DNA from: Biomphalaria glabrata
Lineage: Eukaryota > Mollusca > Gastropoda > Planorbidae
Reading direction: 5' to 3'
Assembly (NCBI RefSeq): GCF_947242115.1
Contig: NC_074721.1
Span: 682,001 to 746,000 of the forward strand
DNA: 64,000 nt
Notes under the pieces: generated by a model
What the model was told of the DNA's origin: nothing
Database searches by the model: none
What the model saw: the letters and a program-made list of their open reading frames with translations, nothing else
Position numbers and translations under genes: made by a program
Part shown: one piece after another, positions 43,901 through 52,901 of the stretch
Layout: each line of letters opens with the position of its first letter
Position numbering within the stretch: position 1 is the stretch's first letter

Positions 43901-45335
43901 ATGTACAGAACAAATAGAGGGTAATAAAAAGGCTCTTTAATGAAGATATTGTTCTATTCATATAGAATTGAGAACCCTGTTTTATTTGTCTCACATTTTA
44001 AGTAAGAAAAAAACATATTCATATATTTGATAAAAACATGGTAAAAAAATAAGTAAATAAATATATTTTTCAAGACTCACAGATTGTCAGCTGTTATATC
44101 CAGTTCCTTTACTTCACGCATTCTCTTCCTAAGGTTTTCTTTAGTTCTTTTTTGCTCCTCTAGTTCAACCTGTCAAAACAAACAGCAACTACTACTCACG
44201 AATGAACTTAAGAAACAAAAAGTGTAATTTAGACTTTCTCTCCTAATTAAGAATAACATCTATAGTTGATTCAAGTGAAAGAATACAATGAGCCCTGCAT
44301 TCTAAAGTTCAAGCATCAGAAAATGATGACAAAGTTTTTTTACAAGCGTGAAGGCAAAGAAAGATGGTTGGGACCTGGTCTTTCAAGATGGAAAAGTTTT
44401 TTTTGTGAGACATGGCGGTGTATTTGTCAGAGTGGCACTAAACGGACTTAATAAAGCGAGCCTGGGTGAGGAAGAGAGTACAGAAGATAATGAGGAGAAC
44501 ACAGAAACGATTCAAGACGTCGTCAAGAGTGGTGTAAGCGAAATATTTGATGGAGATTGTGAACTTATTAGAGATGAAAGTGACACAAGGACAGACATTC
44601 ATTTTGTAGCTTGTTTGAAGCCAAATGAACAAACAGAATACAGAATGGAAGCCTTTTAGAAAAAAAAAAGTTTTGTGAATACAATGAATAGTTGAAAATC
44701 TGGGCAGAGACCAGTAACATTCTGTACAATCATAGCTCAAGTAGGAAGAAAACAATTTTTGTCATGGTACAGGAAATAATGTTAAGTGCCTTAATTCCAA
44801 GAATAAGTTAACTAGTCCAGTGGGCTAAAAGTGGAGTGTGTGAGTGAACGACTAGGTAAATAGGTCATTCTTTTAGATGACCTTGAAGAGATGTTTAGGT
44901 AAACATGCATGAGTAGTCAGGAATAGGTAGAAGACTAAGAATTATGTAGCAAGAAAGGCCAGGCAACACGAAGCTTCCTAGATGAGTCATTGTTCAGTGG
45001 TCATTATTCGACTAGTAGTTTATGTACTTCAGTTATTTGACAATATTGTAAGATAGCCAGCTATTTCATAAAAGTGAGTCATGTTAATTTTTTTATTGTT
45101 GGATAGCTTATTTGATTGAATCAAGTTTGAAGAAATTAAACTCAAGAAAGATATATTCTAATTAGATTTCTTCAGTGTGATTGAATAGAGACAATACTAC
45201 TCTGCAAAAGAGCTCATGACAGTGAGGACAAATACAATATATGCTTGAATCTTACATCAAATTTTTCTATTGCAGATTCCAATAGATGAATATGGTTTGT
45301 GTTGTTATCAACTACTTCTTCAAATAAATTGTCAG
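37820..45335 (-). CDS. Unidentified coiled-coil protein gene, 3' half (five exons, ~165 residues seen)
   Basis: Five minus-strand exons join in consistent phases: 45335-45256, 44169-44081, 42475-42350, 41772-41679 and 37930-37820. The joined protein is almost pure heptad-repeat coiled coil, rich in Glu, Lys, Leu and Gln, ending in CDKKNEKKQ and a stop. All five frames are open, and exon 2 to 3 (ADNL/VKSLE) and 3 to 4 (EAQ/LQKIL) junctions restore codons split by the introns. No family signature is present, so I give no function. Upstream exons were not found; a LINE fragment abuts the first exon seen. A large LINE with a hAT inside it occupies the last intron. It is the best candidate for a still-functional host gene here. 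Confidence 0.6.
38005..41640 (-). mobile_element. CR1/L2-type LINE, 5'-truncated, interrupted by a hAT element
   Basis: Minus strand, 5' to 3': endonuclease C-terminus (GLDHTMIHLTPKYKP near 41480), a linker (CLEQTDWDMFVNN), a reverse transcriptase with EIIPVPKK and LRPVALTSIPMKCLEKM (40709-40560), FVDFSSAFNTIQPHRM (near 39140), IKFADDKAIIGL (near 38870, catalytic Asp pair), and a C-terminal HPLNH end near 38310. The 3' UTR ends GATCAATAAAATTATCTTAT(CTTAT)n at 38008-38030. Several frames are used, so it is decayed. Without the hAT it is ~2.35 kb. It lies in the last intron of the coiled-coil gene. Confidence 0.85.
39186..40464 (+). mobile_element. hAT transposon (GTF2IRD2/ZBED-like transposase relic) with perfect 8-bp target duplication
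   Basis: Ends CAGTGATGCTCAAACTACGG and ...GGTTGGGCAAAACTG. Flanked by GTATAGAC at 39178-39185 and 40465-40472. The interior holds plus-strand transposase traces: GELKKRKLDVETF, KPTCLICKM (BED-like Cys pair), IFTKKS, SLSGMTIAK and a ...DFE.. block, the order found in hAT-derived GTF2IRD2/FAM200-type proteins. The traces lie in several frames with stops, and the catalytic C-terminal part is missing, so it is an internally deleted, dead copy. Confidence 0.85.
41679..41772 (-). CDS. Coiled-coil gene exon
   Basis: 94 bp, TTTCTTTCAG acceptor, GTAAGAA donor. Encodes LQKILDNHYTEKSELSSKIK, then SLQEEKKNLKD. Starts in phase 2 and ends in phase 0. Confidence 0.6.
42350..42475 (-). CDS. Coiled-coil gene exon
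   Basis: 126 bp, GATCTCAG acceptor, GTGAGTG donor. Encodes VKSLESSLKEKEHEVKQEQQ, then RNIELDAKFKNLLQEKESIE. Heptads are uninterrupted. Confidence 0.65.
42476..44080. other. Intron of the coiled-coil gene
   Basis: AT-rich, with a short GT microsatellite near 43005-43022 and a C-rich patch near 43095-43142. No transposon was recognised. Confidence 0.5.
44081..44169 (-). CDS. Coiled-coil gene exon
   Basis: 89 bp, TTTTGACAG acceptor, GTGAGTC donor. Encodes VELEEQKRTKENLRKRMREV, then KELDITADN. The phase matches the next exon. Confidence 0.6.
44330..44660 (+). mobile_element. LTR-retrotransposon pol fragment (fossil)
   Basis: A short plus-strand remnant resembling the integrase C-terminal region of LTR-retrotransposon polyproteins, with a 'wlGPG..fqDGk.ffVRHGGvfVRV' pattern. 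No LTRs, protease, reverse transcriptase or RNase H are seen beside it. It is a broken, small fragment in an intron of the coiled-coil gene. Family (copia- or gypsy-like) cannot be settled from this length, and age is uncertain. Confidence 0.4.
45256..45335 (-). CDS. Coiled-coil gene, most upstream exon seen
   Basis: GTAAGAT donor. Encodes DNLFEEVVDNNTNHIHLLES then AIEKFD. The acceptor is ambiguous (AG at 45336 or 45338) and a LINE fragment starts within ~10 bp, so the 5' limit and even exon status are less sure. Confidence 0.4.
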
Positions 45336-45344
45336 CTCTTAAGT

Positions 45345-46435
45345 GGGTGCACTGCACTTGATAGGTCTCTTACAGCTGGCGGTATCTTTGGTGGGTTGAC
45401 AGGAGTAGGTCTGTAAAGAAGCTCTTGGAAATGATTGATCAATCTCTTTCTTTTGTTCTCTTCATCTGTTATCAAGTCACCATTTTTGTCCTTTACTGGC
45501 CTCTCTGACATGGCAAATTTTCCAGATATATTTTTGATGACTGGTTACAGTTCTTTGGTACTGTTCTGAAGAGCTGCTTCTTTTGCTAGTGCTTCAATGT
45601 ATTTTTGCCTGTCTGTTCTGATGCTATATGCTTGATACTCCTATCTATTTCAGCATATTCTTTTTTGTGCTTTTCCTTTTGCTGCTCTTGTTTTACTGTT
45701 GTTCATGCCTGCTTTCTTCTCTCTTCTTTCCTTGATCTTCTGAAGAGTTTCTGCTGAACTCCACTCCTTGTGGGTGTATGACTTGAGACCCAGTACTTGG
45801 CATGTGAAGGTCACTGTTTTTTTTTCAGTTTCTGCCATGTCTGTTCTACTGTCTCTTCTTCTAGGAGCTGGAACTTGTTTGATAAGGTGATCTTCAACTC
45901 TTCCTGTTTTGTGCAGTCTTTCAGTGCAATACTAGTGTAATGTTGAAACTTGTTTGATAAGGTGATCTTCAACTCTTCCTGTTTTGTGCAGTCTTTCAGT
46001 GCAATACTAGTGTAATGTTGAAACTTGTTTGATAAGGTGATTTTCAACTCTTCCTGTTTTGTGCAGTCTTTCAGTGCAATGGTTAATAATGTTGAAACTT
46101 GTTTGATAAGGTGATCTTCAACTCTTCCTGTTTTGTGCAGTCTTTCAGTGCAATACTAGTGTAATGTTGAAACTTGTTTGATAAGGTGATCTTCAACTCT
46201 TCCTGTTTTGTGCAGTCTTTCAGTGCAATGGTAGTGTAATGTTGAAACTTGTTTGATAAGGTGATCTTCAACTCTTCCTGTTTTGTGCAGTCTTTCAGTG
46301 CTATACTAGTGTAATGTTGAAACTTGTTTGATAAGGTGATCTTCAACTCTTCCTGTTTTAAGCAGTCTTTCAGTGCAATGGTATTGTAATGTTGAAATTG
46401 GCTGGCCTCACTTGTTCAAGTCTTCTTGACCTCCA
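45345..46435 (-). mobile_element. LINE fragment (linker before the reverse transcriptase)
   Basis: Minus strand: ELKITLSNKFQLLEEETVEQ, TWQKLK, YTHKEWSSAETLQKIKERR, KKAGMNNSKTRAAKGKAQ, DRQKYIEALAKEAALQN, KFAMSERPVKDKNGDLIT and HFQELLYRPTPVNPP. This order (EEETVE.NW, HKEW.S.ETL.KI.ER, ERPVKDK.G.., HF.ELLNRP.P) is the conserved linker between endonuclease and reverse transcriptase in a widespread animal LINE group. It is cut short at ~45345 before the reverse transcriptase. Its upstream part is expanded into a tandem array. Confidence 0.75.
45872..46396 (-). repeat. 75-bp (25-codon) tandem repeat within the LINE fragment
   Basis: Seven units with starts at 45872, 45947, 46022, 46096, 46171, 46246 and 46321. 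The period is 75 bp except one unit of 74 bp. Each encodes KITLSNKFQHYTSIALKDCT plus KQEEL on the minus strand. Units are nearly identical; the 74-bp unit breaks the otherwise continuous frame. Confidence 0.95.
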
Positions 46436-46639
46436 GCTTTTAGCCTTCATTCCGAACCTGGTGAGTCAGGTACAGTGGCTACTAAGCTTGCCATATTTCC
46501 AACAAGCTGGGACAGAGCTGCGTGGCTATTTTACATTGGTCGTGGCCATGAAACCATAACCAAAAAAAAAAAAACAGTTCTTCTTGACCACCCAGGGCAA
46601 CCACAATGAGGTGGGGGCTGGAATCACACTAACCAGAAG

Positions 46640-47090
46640 TGTGTATAAATTCCATAATCATATACTAAATATCTCTACCATTCTAAAAAAGTCTATAAAG
46701 TATATATTAAACACAGAATACAGCTAGAAACTAATCTAGATTACTACTACTAGACTACATTAGATAGTCTCCATGATAGAATGTAGAGACTCTGACCAAG
46801 TTAATAACTAAATTCAGAGTAGTTCTTATAGTATTGGATCTTCTTATAATTTTAGATCTTACCTAGATTCTAAAAATCTTTATCAATTTTTAGTATCATC
46901 TACTCTGTCACAATGTAAAGTCTAAATCTAGAGTAGATTTTCCAGATCTAGACATCTAGCGTAATCGTGACGCTAGTCTAGATGACTAGACCTAAATTAA
47001 TGATAGAATGATTAGATCCTAAAATTTACTAGATTTAGTAATTAGTATAAAATTTAGATTAAATTATAATCTAATATTTGTTGATCTAGA
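46640..47090. repeat. CTAG/GATC-rich low-complexity island
   Basis: Dense CTAGA, TAGATCT and ACTAG words, like 5040-5510 and 58800-59560. No gene is seen. Confidence 0.65.
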
Positions 47091-47700
47091 ACAGTGATGG
47101 CTAATGGGGTTGTTCCAAATTTCTTCTGAGTCACATGGTTGTGTTTACATCTCATGCTCTGCTTACTTTTGTTAATTAATAGTGGGAAGCTGAAGCGTTT
47201 TAGAACAATAATTGGTGGTTTTAATTAATTAATTAGTGTCAAACTATAATTTGTTAATAATAGGAGAACTTAGATGTTTATCTTTTTTTATAGTTTCAAC
47301 TTAAAACAGATAGTTAAACATTTGACAGATGGTTCGGAAGCGTTGGCCTATATAATAAATTCTATAGTCTTCAGTACTGAGATCTAGATTTCTTGACTTA
47401 CACATTTACAGTTATCTGCTCAGAGCATCTGGGTAATCAACCCTAGAAAATAGAAGACTTTTTTGCAGCTCTTGAGTCAGGTCGGCTTTAGTTTCTGAAG
47501 TAGTAGATGTTTAGATAATACAACATTCAACAGTTATCTTCATTACATATTAAACTTCTTGTTCGACATTGTTCATCAGCATTAACTGCCTTAATATTTT
47601 TGGCCTTACACCTGTGTTATTTCCTTATTATAGTGTTACCTCTGATTAGACTTATCTATACAAGACAAAGAGAAGAGGTGCCTAGAAATTAAGATGCAGT
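47090..47700. mobile_element. Decayed relative of the 13.5-16.0 kb hAT-like element (internal part)
   Basis: GTTAaTTAATAGTgGGAAgC, then TGAAGCG, matches 14051-14078. AAACTTCTTGTTcGACATtG and the following ~100 bp (CCTGTGTTaTTTCC, AGTGTTACCTC) match 15695-15790, in the same order and orientation but with less spacing. The copy is older or internally deleted. Confidence 0.45.
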
Positions 47701-48166
47701 CCTTAATATAAGAATTACATTCTATAATTTAGCACATCATATGTGTAAGCTACCTCGAGTATTAAAAGAGGGTAAAGCTCTTCGCTCACATGAAAATCAA
47801 TAAAAAAATCAAGAAAAAGAATTGAATGAAGGCCTACAAGCGAAAGGTCATAGAAAAACCTGTGATAGTAAGTGAATGTGTTTTGAGTGGCTGGTAGTGC
47901 AGTGTGTGTGCCTGTGTAAGAAATGACCAGTTGATCTTCATTGTAAATGGTTGAGTGAACAGCAAAGAAAGTGTGTAAGTCAGGACTGTGTGTAAAAGTG
48001 GATCAGACTCATAACAAGATGCTGGAGTAAAGGAGACGAATGGAAGACTAAAAAAATCAATGTGTTAATTGAGACTCTTGTTGTTATAGTCTATTACAAA
48101 ACCTTTCACCTTTCACAAAGTAAAAGACCCTCTTCTTGAATTCATAGCAATGTAATAGATAGCCTA
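47701..48166. other. No gene recognised
   Basis: Anonymous DNA between the decayed hAT-like segment and the MITE. It may be part of the same old element. Confidence 0.4.
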
Positions 48167-48292
48167 TAGGGGTGCACCGGATAGTCGCTCAGGCTTCTGT
48201 CGAATATTTGGCCTTTTTTCCCCATTCTGCCATATTTGGCTCCGGTCGAATATCACTGCCAGGTAGTTGGCCGAATAGTAAAAAGTACACCT
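48167..48292. mobile_element. Short hAT-like MITE or solo end
   Basis: Begins TAGGGGTGCACCGGATAGTC, identical to the terminus of the element at 13539-15960 over 19 bases, and ends ...AAAAAGTACACC, a worn version of the inverse end. Interior CCGGTCGAATATC echoes the GC-rich subterminal part. Confidence 0.6.
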
Positions 48293-48490
48293 GTTTAATA
48301 TGCACAAAGTGGACCTCCTTCCATCAATGTCTGTTATAGAATGTATTAATGTTAATATTAAAACATAATAATGTGCTTAAAAATAGAGCCTACATAAATA
48401 TGTACCAAACATCAAATATGAAAATGACAATGCTGTAAACATATAAGACAGACTCATGCCAAAGGGAAGGACAAAACAACTTAAATGCAC

Positions 48491-48636
48491 CTTAAACGTA
48501 GGTCCATGTCCTGGTATGATAAAGTCAGCCATCTCCAATATGGTATATCTTGATTGTACCTGGAGATGTGGTCGCTCACTTTTTTTTAGCCAAAGGGAGG
48601 GGGAGAAAAGGTCACCTTCACAATAAAATAAATCCC
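48491..48636 (-). pseudogene. MBLAC1-like exon 5
   Basis: TGTTTCACAG acceptor. Encodes DLFYCEGDLFSPSLWLKKSE, then ILEMADFIIPGHGPTFK. It keeps the Asp of GDLF and the His of PGHGP. The GTGCAT donor is weak; without it the frame runs ~30 codons more. Confidence 0.7.
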
Positions 48637-48691
48637 CTGTGAAACACAAAATTTAAAAAACATTAAACATCAGTTTGAAAATAAACACGAG

Positions 48692-48806
48692 GCCCAATGG
48701 CTGAACAGTAAAGCCCTTGGCTTCCGAACCAGGGGGCCACAGAAACATATGACCTTTACATCATCTTGCGTTTGATTGCAAGGTTGGAAAGGAAACTTTA
48801 ACCATA
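48692..48806 (+). mobile_element. tRNA-derived SINE, family B, internally deleted
   Basis: Head CAATGGCTGAACAGTAAAGC and CCTTGGCTTCCGAACCAGGG fused directly to the 3' part GGCCACAGAAACATATGACC and TTTACATCATCT. The middle is missing. It lies in the intron between MBLAC1-like exons 4 and 5. Confidence 0.75.
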
Positions 48807-48939
48807 CTTTTTAAAGCTGGATAGTACAATCCTTCAACATGATTTTCTGTGTCAAGCAGAAGGTTGTACTTTTCTTACACCACCTAACAACAACAACAAA
48901 AAAACAACTAACCAACCACTGCTAATACTCCAAGATTAC

Positions 48940-49027
48940 CCTTCTTCACCACCACCGACACATCATTTCCTGTATGACCAGGTGTTGGCCCTATTTCTAC
49001 ATCCTCATCTATGTTGAAGGGCATCCC
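48940..49027 (-). pseudogene. MBLAC1-like exon 4
   Basis: CCTGCAG acceptor, GTAATC donor. Encodes GMPFNIDEDVEIGPTPGHTG, then NDVSVVVKK. The PTPGHT His ligand is retained. Confidence 0.75.
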
Positions 49028-50145
49028 CTGCAGGAAGAACAAATAAGACCTGCAGTATCAAGAATAAATAAAGAAAAGTTTATCCATAATGTGCAGTGAC
49101 GCAGGGTAGGACTCAGAAAGATATTTGTAAAAAAGTAAACATGAGATATTCACTTAACTGATGGCTTCTTCAAGCTATTTCAAGATTGAAATGATGTTTT
49201 TATTCAAACAAAATGATTTGTATTTTTATTTATTAATAAATTAATTTGTTCTGATTTTTTATACTAAGTTCTATTTTTTTTTATACTAAGAAATTAGCAC
49301 ATAGAAAGGATCTGACATATACATTCATCATACTCCGGAACTTAAAGGAAAGGATAATGATGACATTCTAGGTAGTTCAGCACACAAAGATATTTAAAGA
49401 AATTAAACATTGTATGCAATTATTAATGACAAATGAAAAGTAGTTGATAAAACAAGCCAATTGCTTTATTTACTAACAAATGAATGAAATAGGGAAAAAT
49501 TACTTAGCTCTATTTAAACAGTCAGTGTAACAATGAAGTTTTCTATTTCTTATCTTGTTTTACACAAAAATAACTCAAGGATATCAAAAGTAAACATCAT
49601 CAATACAAATACATGAACATGTTCAAAACGCAAGCCAGTCAACAAACAAAACTTCAACTTCGGCATGTCAAAAACTAAAAATGTCTGAATCAGGCTACAT
49701 CATAATGCCATGGTATAGCAGAAGAGGAATTTAAATGGAATGTGATGAGTTGGATAGTTCGATTCTGTTTAAGAATTGCCTTAATATTTGAGAACATTTA
49801 TGAATGTTTGAGTGTTTAAGAATAAATTTGTAGAACAATCACATTTTCTATCTACATTAAGATGTCTGTCCAATCTTCCCATAGAAAAGTTACATTTAAG
49901 ACCTGATTAGAATAATCTCTGAGTTTGACAAAGAGCTCTTCAAGTGGCCCAGCAACTGATGAACTTTTACTTCACCAGCTATATGGATATTAAGATAGCA
50001 AAGGGAAGCTTCGCTAGTTGCATTATTATGTCTACAAAATCTTTATCTATGCAACTGCTGCAATCGTAGGGGAGCAATAAAAAGAATTTAAACTGTGTCT
50101 GCACAAAACACTAAAAACAAACAAAAAATATTAGTCTGTAGATAC
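49028..50145. other. Intron of the MBLAC1-like gene
   Basis: AT-rich. No repeat or exon recognised. Confidence 0.5.
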
Positions 50146-50309
50146 CTCTTTCAACTCATGCAGTAAGTACTGATCATGTCGACAAATATCATAGCCTACA
50201 CATTGGACAGCTCCAGAGAAGAGGTTGAGGTTGCCAATCTGTTCTATGTGTCCATTTAAGCAAATAACATAGTGGATGTCTTCAGGTTTCAAACCCTGGT
50301 CACTCAAAG
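50146..50309 (-). pseudogene. MBLAC1-like exon 3: metal site lost
   Basis: CTCTGCAG acceptor, GTATCT donor. Encodes LSDQGLKPEDIHYVICLNGH, then IEQIGNLNLFSGAVQCVGYD and ICRHDQYLLHELKE. The segment LNGHIEQ replaces THGHSDH. The frame is open, so the loss is by base substitutions. Confidence 0.75.
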
Positions 50310-50482
50310 CTGCAGAGCATACACAGATTCTAAATAGTAAAAAAAGATCTTAACTCTTATTTTATGTAAGTCAGATCTTATGTATGTGAATTATGTTGGA
50401 GAAAGTTATTTTAGGTTGTCAAAATGCAGGCCAGATGACTAGTCGCAAGAAAATGATGTACTGGAATCGTCTCATGAATGGC

Positions 50483-50618
50483 TTGGCCTCAAAGAGAAGA
50501 GTACTTGTCTTAAACTAAAGAGTACTTGGCCTAAAAAGAAAAGGGTACTTGGTCTCAAAGACAAATGCACTTGACCTTTAAAGAAAAAAAAGTATGTGGC
50601 CTCAAAGGGAAGAGTACA
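50483..50618. repeat. Degenerate ~22-bp minisatellite
   Basis: Six variants of TTGGCCTCAAAGAGAAGAGT, plus AC, in a row, with unit lengths 21-25 bp. It lies in an intron of the MBLAC1-like gene. Confidence 0.75.
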
Positions 50619-51028
50619 GTATTTAAATGTTTTAAAGTAGTAACAATATGAAGACAAATATAAATTGTGTCTAAACATCTGTTTTAGTTAAAAAAAACAA
50701 CAACATTATTTGTACTGTGACAAGTGTTTTGAAGTTGATTCCTTCTCATGGTGCCCTATTGACTACTGATAAAACCATAAACAATGTATGGTCATGTTAC
50801 AACATCATTTGTCCTTCATCTGGTGAATTAGAAAGGGGAAAGAATCGAGCAAGGAGTGGACAGAACTGACTATGTGACTGTCATTCTGAGTGCAGAGAGG
50901 GATGCAAGCAACTAGGAAACAGAAGAGATGGCTGCCTAGTTATTTTGTTATGTGTTTTAGAATGTCACCACTATGGTCCAAAGTTAGAACCAGACTGCTT
51001 CTATCCCTGCAAGAGGCTTTGGCTAGGA
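50619..51028. other. Intronic DNA, nothing recognised
   Basis: Part of the intron between MBLAC1-like exons 2 and 3, with no recognised element before the MITE at 51029. Confidence 0.45.
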
Positions 51029-51325
51029 CAGTATTTCTCAAACTGTGGGGAGTGACAATTTGAAAAAATGTGAAAAGGGGGCGGAAGAAAAACAGCGAGT
51101 CAATGAACATTTAATACCGATACATAAATTTGGATTCTATACATATTGTAAATATTTATGATAAATAAAATCAGAATATTGTTTTATAATAATATGTCTT
51201 CTTTTTCATTACATTCTAAAAGCCTTCATTGTAAAAGCCTACAGCGCTAAAAAATTCTCCAGCCAACTTAAGGCGGCACAAATAAAATTCTTGTTTTCAA
51301 CCAGCAAATATTTGAGAAATACTTG
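51029..51325. mobile_element. hAT-type MITE, ~297 bp, worn
   Basis: Left end CAGTATTTCTCAAACTGTGG; right end ATATTTGAGAAATACTTG is its near inverse. The interior starts with the GGGAGTGACAATTTG pattern of Charlie-like MITEs. No clear target duplication. Confidence 0.6.
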
Positions 51326-51384
51326 GTTTGGAGATGAAAACTGATCTTAAAGGCTAAGCAAGAATTCTAGTCCCAAGAAGAAAT

Positions 51385-51490
51385 AGGTAGGGTACCTAAC
51401 TTTAGTTGGGAAAAGTAAAGGTAGTTGGTCATTGTGCTGGCCACATAATCATCTGCACAATAGATTGCAAGGTTCGAAACAGGAACTAGT
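51385..51490 (+). mobile_element. tRNA-derived SINE, family B, headless fragment
   Basis: GGGTACCTAACTTTAGTTGG, AAGTAAAGGTAGTTGGTCAT, TGTGCTGGCCACATAATCAT and AGATTGCAAGGTTCGAAA match the body of family B copies. Confidence 0.75.
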
Positions 51491-51783
51491 GAAAGATTAA
51501 AGCATGTTAATCATTTTTTCCAATTATGGTCTAATACTTTAAGTGCCTTTCTTTCTGAGAAATAGTTCAAATAGACATTACATATCTGTCTGAATTAGCC
51601 AAAATGAAACACTAAACATCTGTAAAAATGTTAAGAAATGCATGAGTCCAAGTATCAGTATTATATAAGAAAAGATTTTACTGGATGAAAGACAGATTTA
51701 TAGACAATTAGCAATACAAAGCTATTTAGATGGAAAATATTGGATCGAAGCAATCCTACATGTATTCAGTAGGTGACCAAAGA

Positions 51784-51872
51784 AGTTCAGATACAAATCT
51801 AGTCTGGCCTATATAAAGTTCGGATACAAATCTAGTCTGGCCTATATAAGGTTCGGACACAAATCTATTCAC
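51784..51872. repeat. 33-bp tandem repeat, three units
   Basis: GTTCGGATACAAATCTAGTC, then TGGCCTATATAAA, repeats at 51785, 51818 and 51851. It lies about 80 bp from MBLAC1-like exon 2, within the intron. Confidence 0.9.
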
Positions 51873-51950
51873 AAAGATGTGCAGATCATCTAGAGGTAAA
51901 TATATCCTAAAAAAGGGAAAATAAAAAATGAAAGTAAAATTAAAGTTTAC

Positions 51951-52054
51951 CTTTGAGAAGTAAGTCCCTTTCCCCAAGGGTTCCCGGTATTAACAATAAT
52001 GTTGCGGTGGGGACCTTTTAGTAAGTGTGACAGTGCTACATGATCTAACAGTTC
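51951..52054 (-). pseudogene. MBLAC1-like exon 2, two single-base insertions
   Basis: TTTGAAG acceptor, GTAAAC donor. Three frames in turn read GTVRSCSTVTLTK, KGPHRNIIVNTGNPWG and ERDLLLK. The changes of frame fall in AAAA and GGGG runs. With both treated as extra bases the exon end is in phase 1, matching exon 3. Confidence 0.75.
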
Positions 52055-52849
52055 CTTCAAAGTAAATGATATATTAATTAACATCATTGTAGATTTTGAA
52101 AAAAAAAAAATATGTATACAGCAAATTTCATAATATTAAAGTAGGAGAATAAATTGGTCTAAAATTTTATAAATCAAAGGAATGAATATTTTCTTATTCA
52201 TTGGTTGTTGTTTTTTTAAATGTTGCTCTAGTATAAAAAAAAAAAATATGTGTTACCACATCTTTTCAAACTGAATCAAATTATGAACTTTATTTATGAT
52301 GAAGCCTTTTAAAAGTAGATTATAGAATACAATAGCACTAATTATCAATAATAACACCATTTGTATGCAATTATAATGATTTGACATCTAGCTTAATTAC
52401 AATAGCTTATGTGAAGATTTTTTTTTTTTGGGGGGAGGGGTAAAAGGGAAAGAGGGGGGTCAAATCAAACCCAGAATAAATCATTGAAGTATTTAATCTA
52501 TATCACATATAGATCTAGATCAACTAGGACAGAGAGAGAGAGAGAGAGAGAGTGCATGTAGGTCCCAATGGTATGTCAGAATATGTAAGGATAGATAACT
52601 GCCAACTTATTGAGCTGAGAAGCCATGGTCTCTAAATTAAAAGTTTTACCATCTATTGGCAAATACAGAATAGGTTTTAAAAAACAAAAAAACAGAACCT
52701 TTAAATCCAAGGGTTTCAGTAATATTTAAACATTAAAAAAATGTCAATGGGTTAAAAGTTATAAATGATTAATAGCATTAAGTCCTTAAGTATTCTTGAA
52801 TAAAAAAAAATGATTTCAAGAAAACAAAGAAAAAAAATAAAGTCTATAC
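52055..52849. other. Intron of the MBLAC1-like gene
   Basis: AT-rich with a GA microsatellite at about 52531-52551 and T/G runs near 52419-52440. Confidence 0.5.
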
Positions 52850-52901
52850 CTTTTGAGTCCAGCTGGGTGTAACCTTCTGTTAGAACAATAATGTCAAACA
52901 T
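52850..52901 (-). pseudogene. MBLAC1-like exon 1 with start codon
   Basis: ATG at 52901 then MFDIIVLTEGYTQLDSK, donor GTATAG, phase 1. The start is chosen because MBLAC1 proteins begin with a short strand of this type leading into a glycine turn. Confidence 0.65.

Larger units (their letters stand above)
48491..52901 (-). pseudogene. MBLAC1: MBLAC1-like metallo-beta-lactamase gene, probably a pseudogene (overall span)
   Basis: Five minus-strand exons, 52901-52850, 52054-51951, 50309-50146, 49027-48940 and 48636-48491, follow the MBLAC1 order: MFDIIVLTEGYTQLDSKGTV, STVTL.KGP..IIV.TGNPW, LSDQGLKPEDIHYVIC, IGNLNLF, PTPGHTGNDVSVVV, GDLFYCEGD and ADFIIPGHGPTFK. In the family THGHSDH (HxHxDH, metal ligands) follows YVIC; here it is LNGHIEQ, so most ligands are lost. 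VDTG is VNTG. Exon 2 needs two single-base insertions (in A- and G-runs) undone to read through. All other junctions keep phase. MBLAC1 proteins are metallo-hydrolases of the MBL fold. This copy is either a duplicated pseudogene or, if the two indels are sequencing errors, a pseudoenzyme. Confidence 0.7.

Noticed and set aside
45811-46346. Candidate gene for a 25-residue repeat protein
   Set aside because: The repeats sit inside a recognisable LINE linker region on the same strand and frame, and one unit breaks the frame.
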